Of a stretch of 50,757 nucleotides of DNA, positions 50,404-50,757 are shown one piece after another. The notes under the pieces are model-generated. The model saw only the letters and a program-made list of their open reading frames with translations, did not search any database and was not told where the DNA came from. Each line of letters opens with the position of its first letter. Positions within the stretch are counted from its first letter, which is position 1. The stretch is from CAZYYO01 sp964650965 (GTDB taxonomy: Bacteria; Bacillota; Clostridia; Lachnospirales; Lachnospiraceae): NCBI GenBank assembly GCA_964650965.1, contig CAZYYO010000010.1:1-50757 (forward strand), in the 5' to 3' direction. The translations under genes and the position numbers were made by a program.

Positions 50404-50757
50404 TTATTTCATAATCTCCGTAATTCGAATACCAAAGGATTCTTCAATTACTACAACTTCACCTTTTGCTACATACTTGCCATTTACCAATACATCAATC
50501 GGTTCTCCAGCAATTTTATTTAATTCAATGATTGTTCCTGGAGCAAAATCCAAAATATCCTGTATGGATTTATGGGTTCGCCCTAATTCCACGGTAACCT
50601 CTAACGGAACATCCATAATCAAATCTATATTCTCAGGCGCGAACTGTGACGCAATATTTCCAGCAAATGGCTGGAATTGTGCCGGCTGTACATTCACCTG
50701 TTGTTGCTGGTATGGTTGATTCATCCCCATCTGTGGCATTGCCTGCCCCTGCATCAT
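50404..50757 (-). CDS. fliY: Flagellar motor switch protein FliY/FliN, C-terminal part (cut by window edge)
   Basis: The frame is open to the right edge, and its first visible Met need not be the start. A Gln/Pro/Met-rich linker is followed by a complete SpoA (FliN-type) domain of about 75 residues: LIMDVPLEVTVELGRTHKSI, ILDFAPGTIIELNKIAGEPI and KGEVVVIEESFGIRITEI. The long low-complexity linker and the position before cheY point to FliY, which carries a CheC-like phosphatase domain upstream, rather than a short FliN. That part lies outside the window. Confidence 0.88.
   Translation of the reverse strand: MMQGQAMPQMGMNQPYQQQQVNVQPAQFQPFAGNIASQFAPENIDLIMDVPLEVTVELGRTHKSIQDILDFAPGTIIELNKIAGEPIDVLVNGKYVAKGEVVVIEESFGIRITEIMK

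Noticed and set aside
1..50757. Mobile elements, prophage, toxin-antitoxin or defence genes.
   Set aside because: No transposase, integrase, phage, toxin or nuclease-defence motifs were recognised, and gene spacing and strand bias are uniform.

Overview
The window reads as chromosome of a motile, low-to-moderate GC Firmicute of the class Clostridia. Lachnospiraceae is the best guess, but no 16S or species marker is present. The evidence is a PolC-type polymerase, a Bacillus-like fla/che gene order with CheC and CheD, an AUU-started infC behind an attenuator, DUF5050 and DUF815 proteins, and AGGAGG-type ribosome binding sites before most genes. About 50 protein genes and one tRNA are packed tightly. 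All but one gene (14096-15115) lie on the minus strand, so transcription runs from high to low coordinates. No gene-free stretch exceeds 300 bases. I see no insertion sequence, phage gene or CRISPR array. A 10-N assembly gap lies inside cheY.

From the right edge, 50757-32571 is the distal part of a fla/che operon: fliY(partial)-cheY-fliO-fliP-fliQ-fliR-flhB-flhA-flhF-flhG-pilZ-cheB-cheA-cheW-cheC-cheD-(87-aa membrane protein)-sigD-fapA(DUF342)-(105-aa protein)-SwrB-like-MltG-like. It builds the flagellar export gate, places flagella (FlhF/FlhG), couples receptors to the motor (CheA/W/Y with CheB/C/D adaptation) and ends with the flagellar sigma factor.

32563-24504 begins with rpsB-tsf, which has its own promoter, structured leader and terminator. 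It is followed by an envelope cassette (family 2 glycosyltransferase, permuted papain-like protein, MprF/YbhN-like flippase, terminator, polysaccharide deacetylase, bactofilin) that runs into pyrH-frr. 24457-15136 is uppS-cdsA-dxr-rseP-ispG-polC, covering undecaprenyl-diphosphate and phospholipid synthesis, isoprenoid precursors, a site-2 protease and the replicative polymerase. It ends in a bidirectional terminator facing the lone plus-strand gene.

14096-6608 contains a divergent promoter pair with a shared palindrome. It drives a DUF5050 propeller protein one way and pheA-DUF815 ATPase-ppx-ppk1-HAD phosphatase-(94-aa ORF) the other way, a polyphosphate-turnover operon. 6560-5231 is infC-rpmI-rplT with an L20-type attenuated leader. 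Then come galE, a stand-alone tRNA-Glu(CUC), and the rimP-nusA-ylxR-ylxQ-infB operon, which runs off the left edge just before the IF2 G domain.

The backbone order (fla/che, sigD, SwrB-like, rpsB, tsf, pyrH, frr, uppS, cdsA, dxr, rseP, polC ... rimP, nusA, ylxR, ylxQ, infB) is the one known from Bacillus subtilis, interrupted by insertions. Those insertions and the small unnamed proteins around sigD are the least explained content. I found nothing that clearly amounts to an undescribed defence or mobile system.
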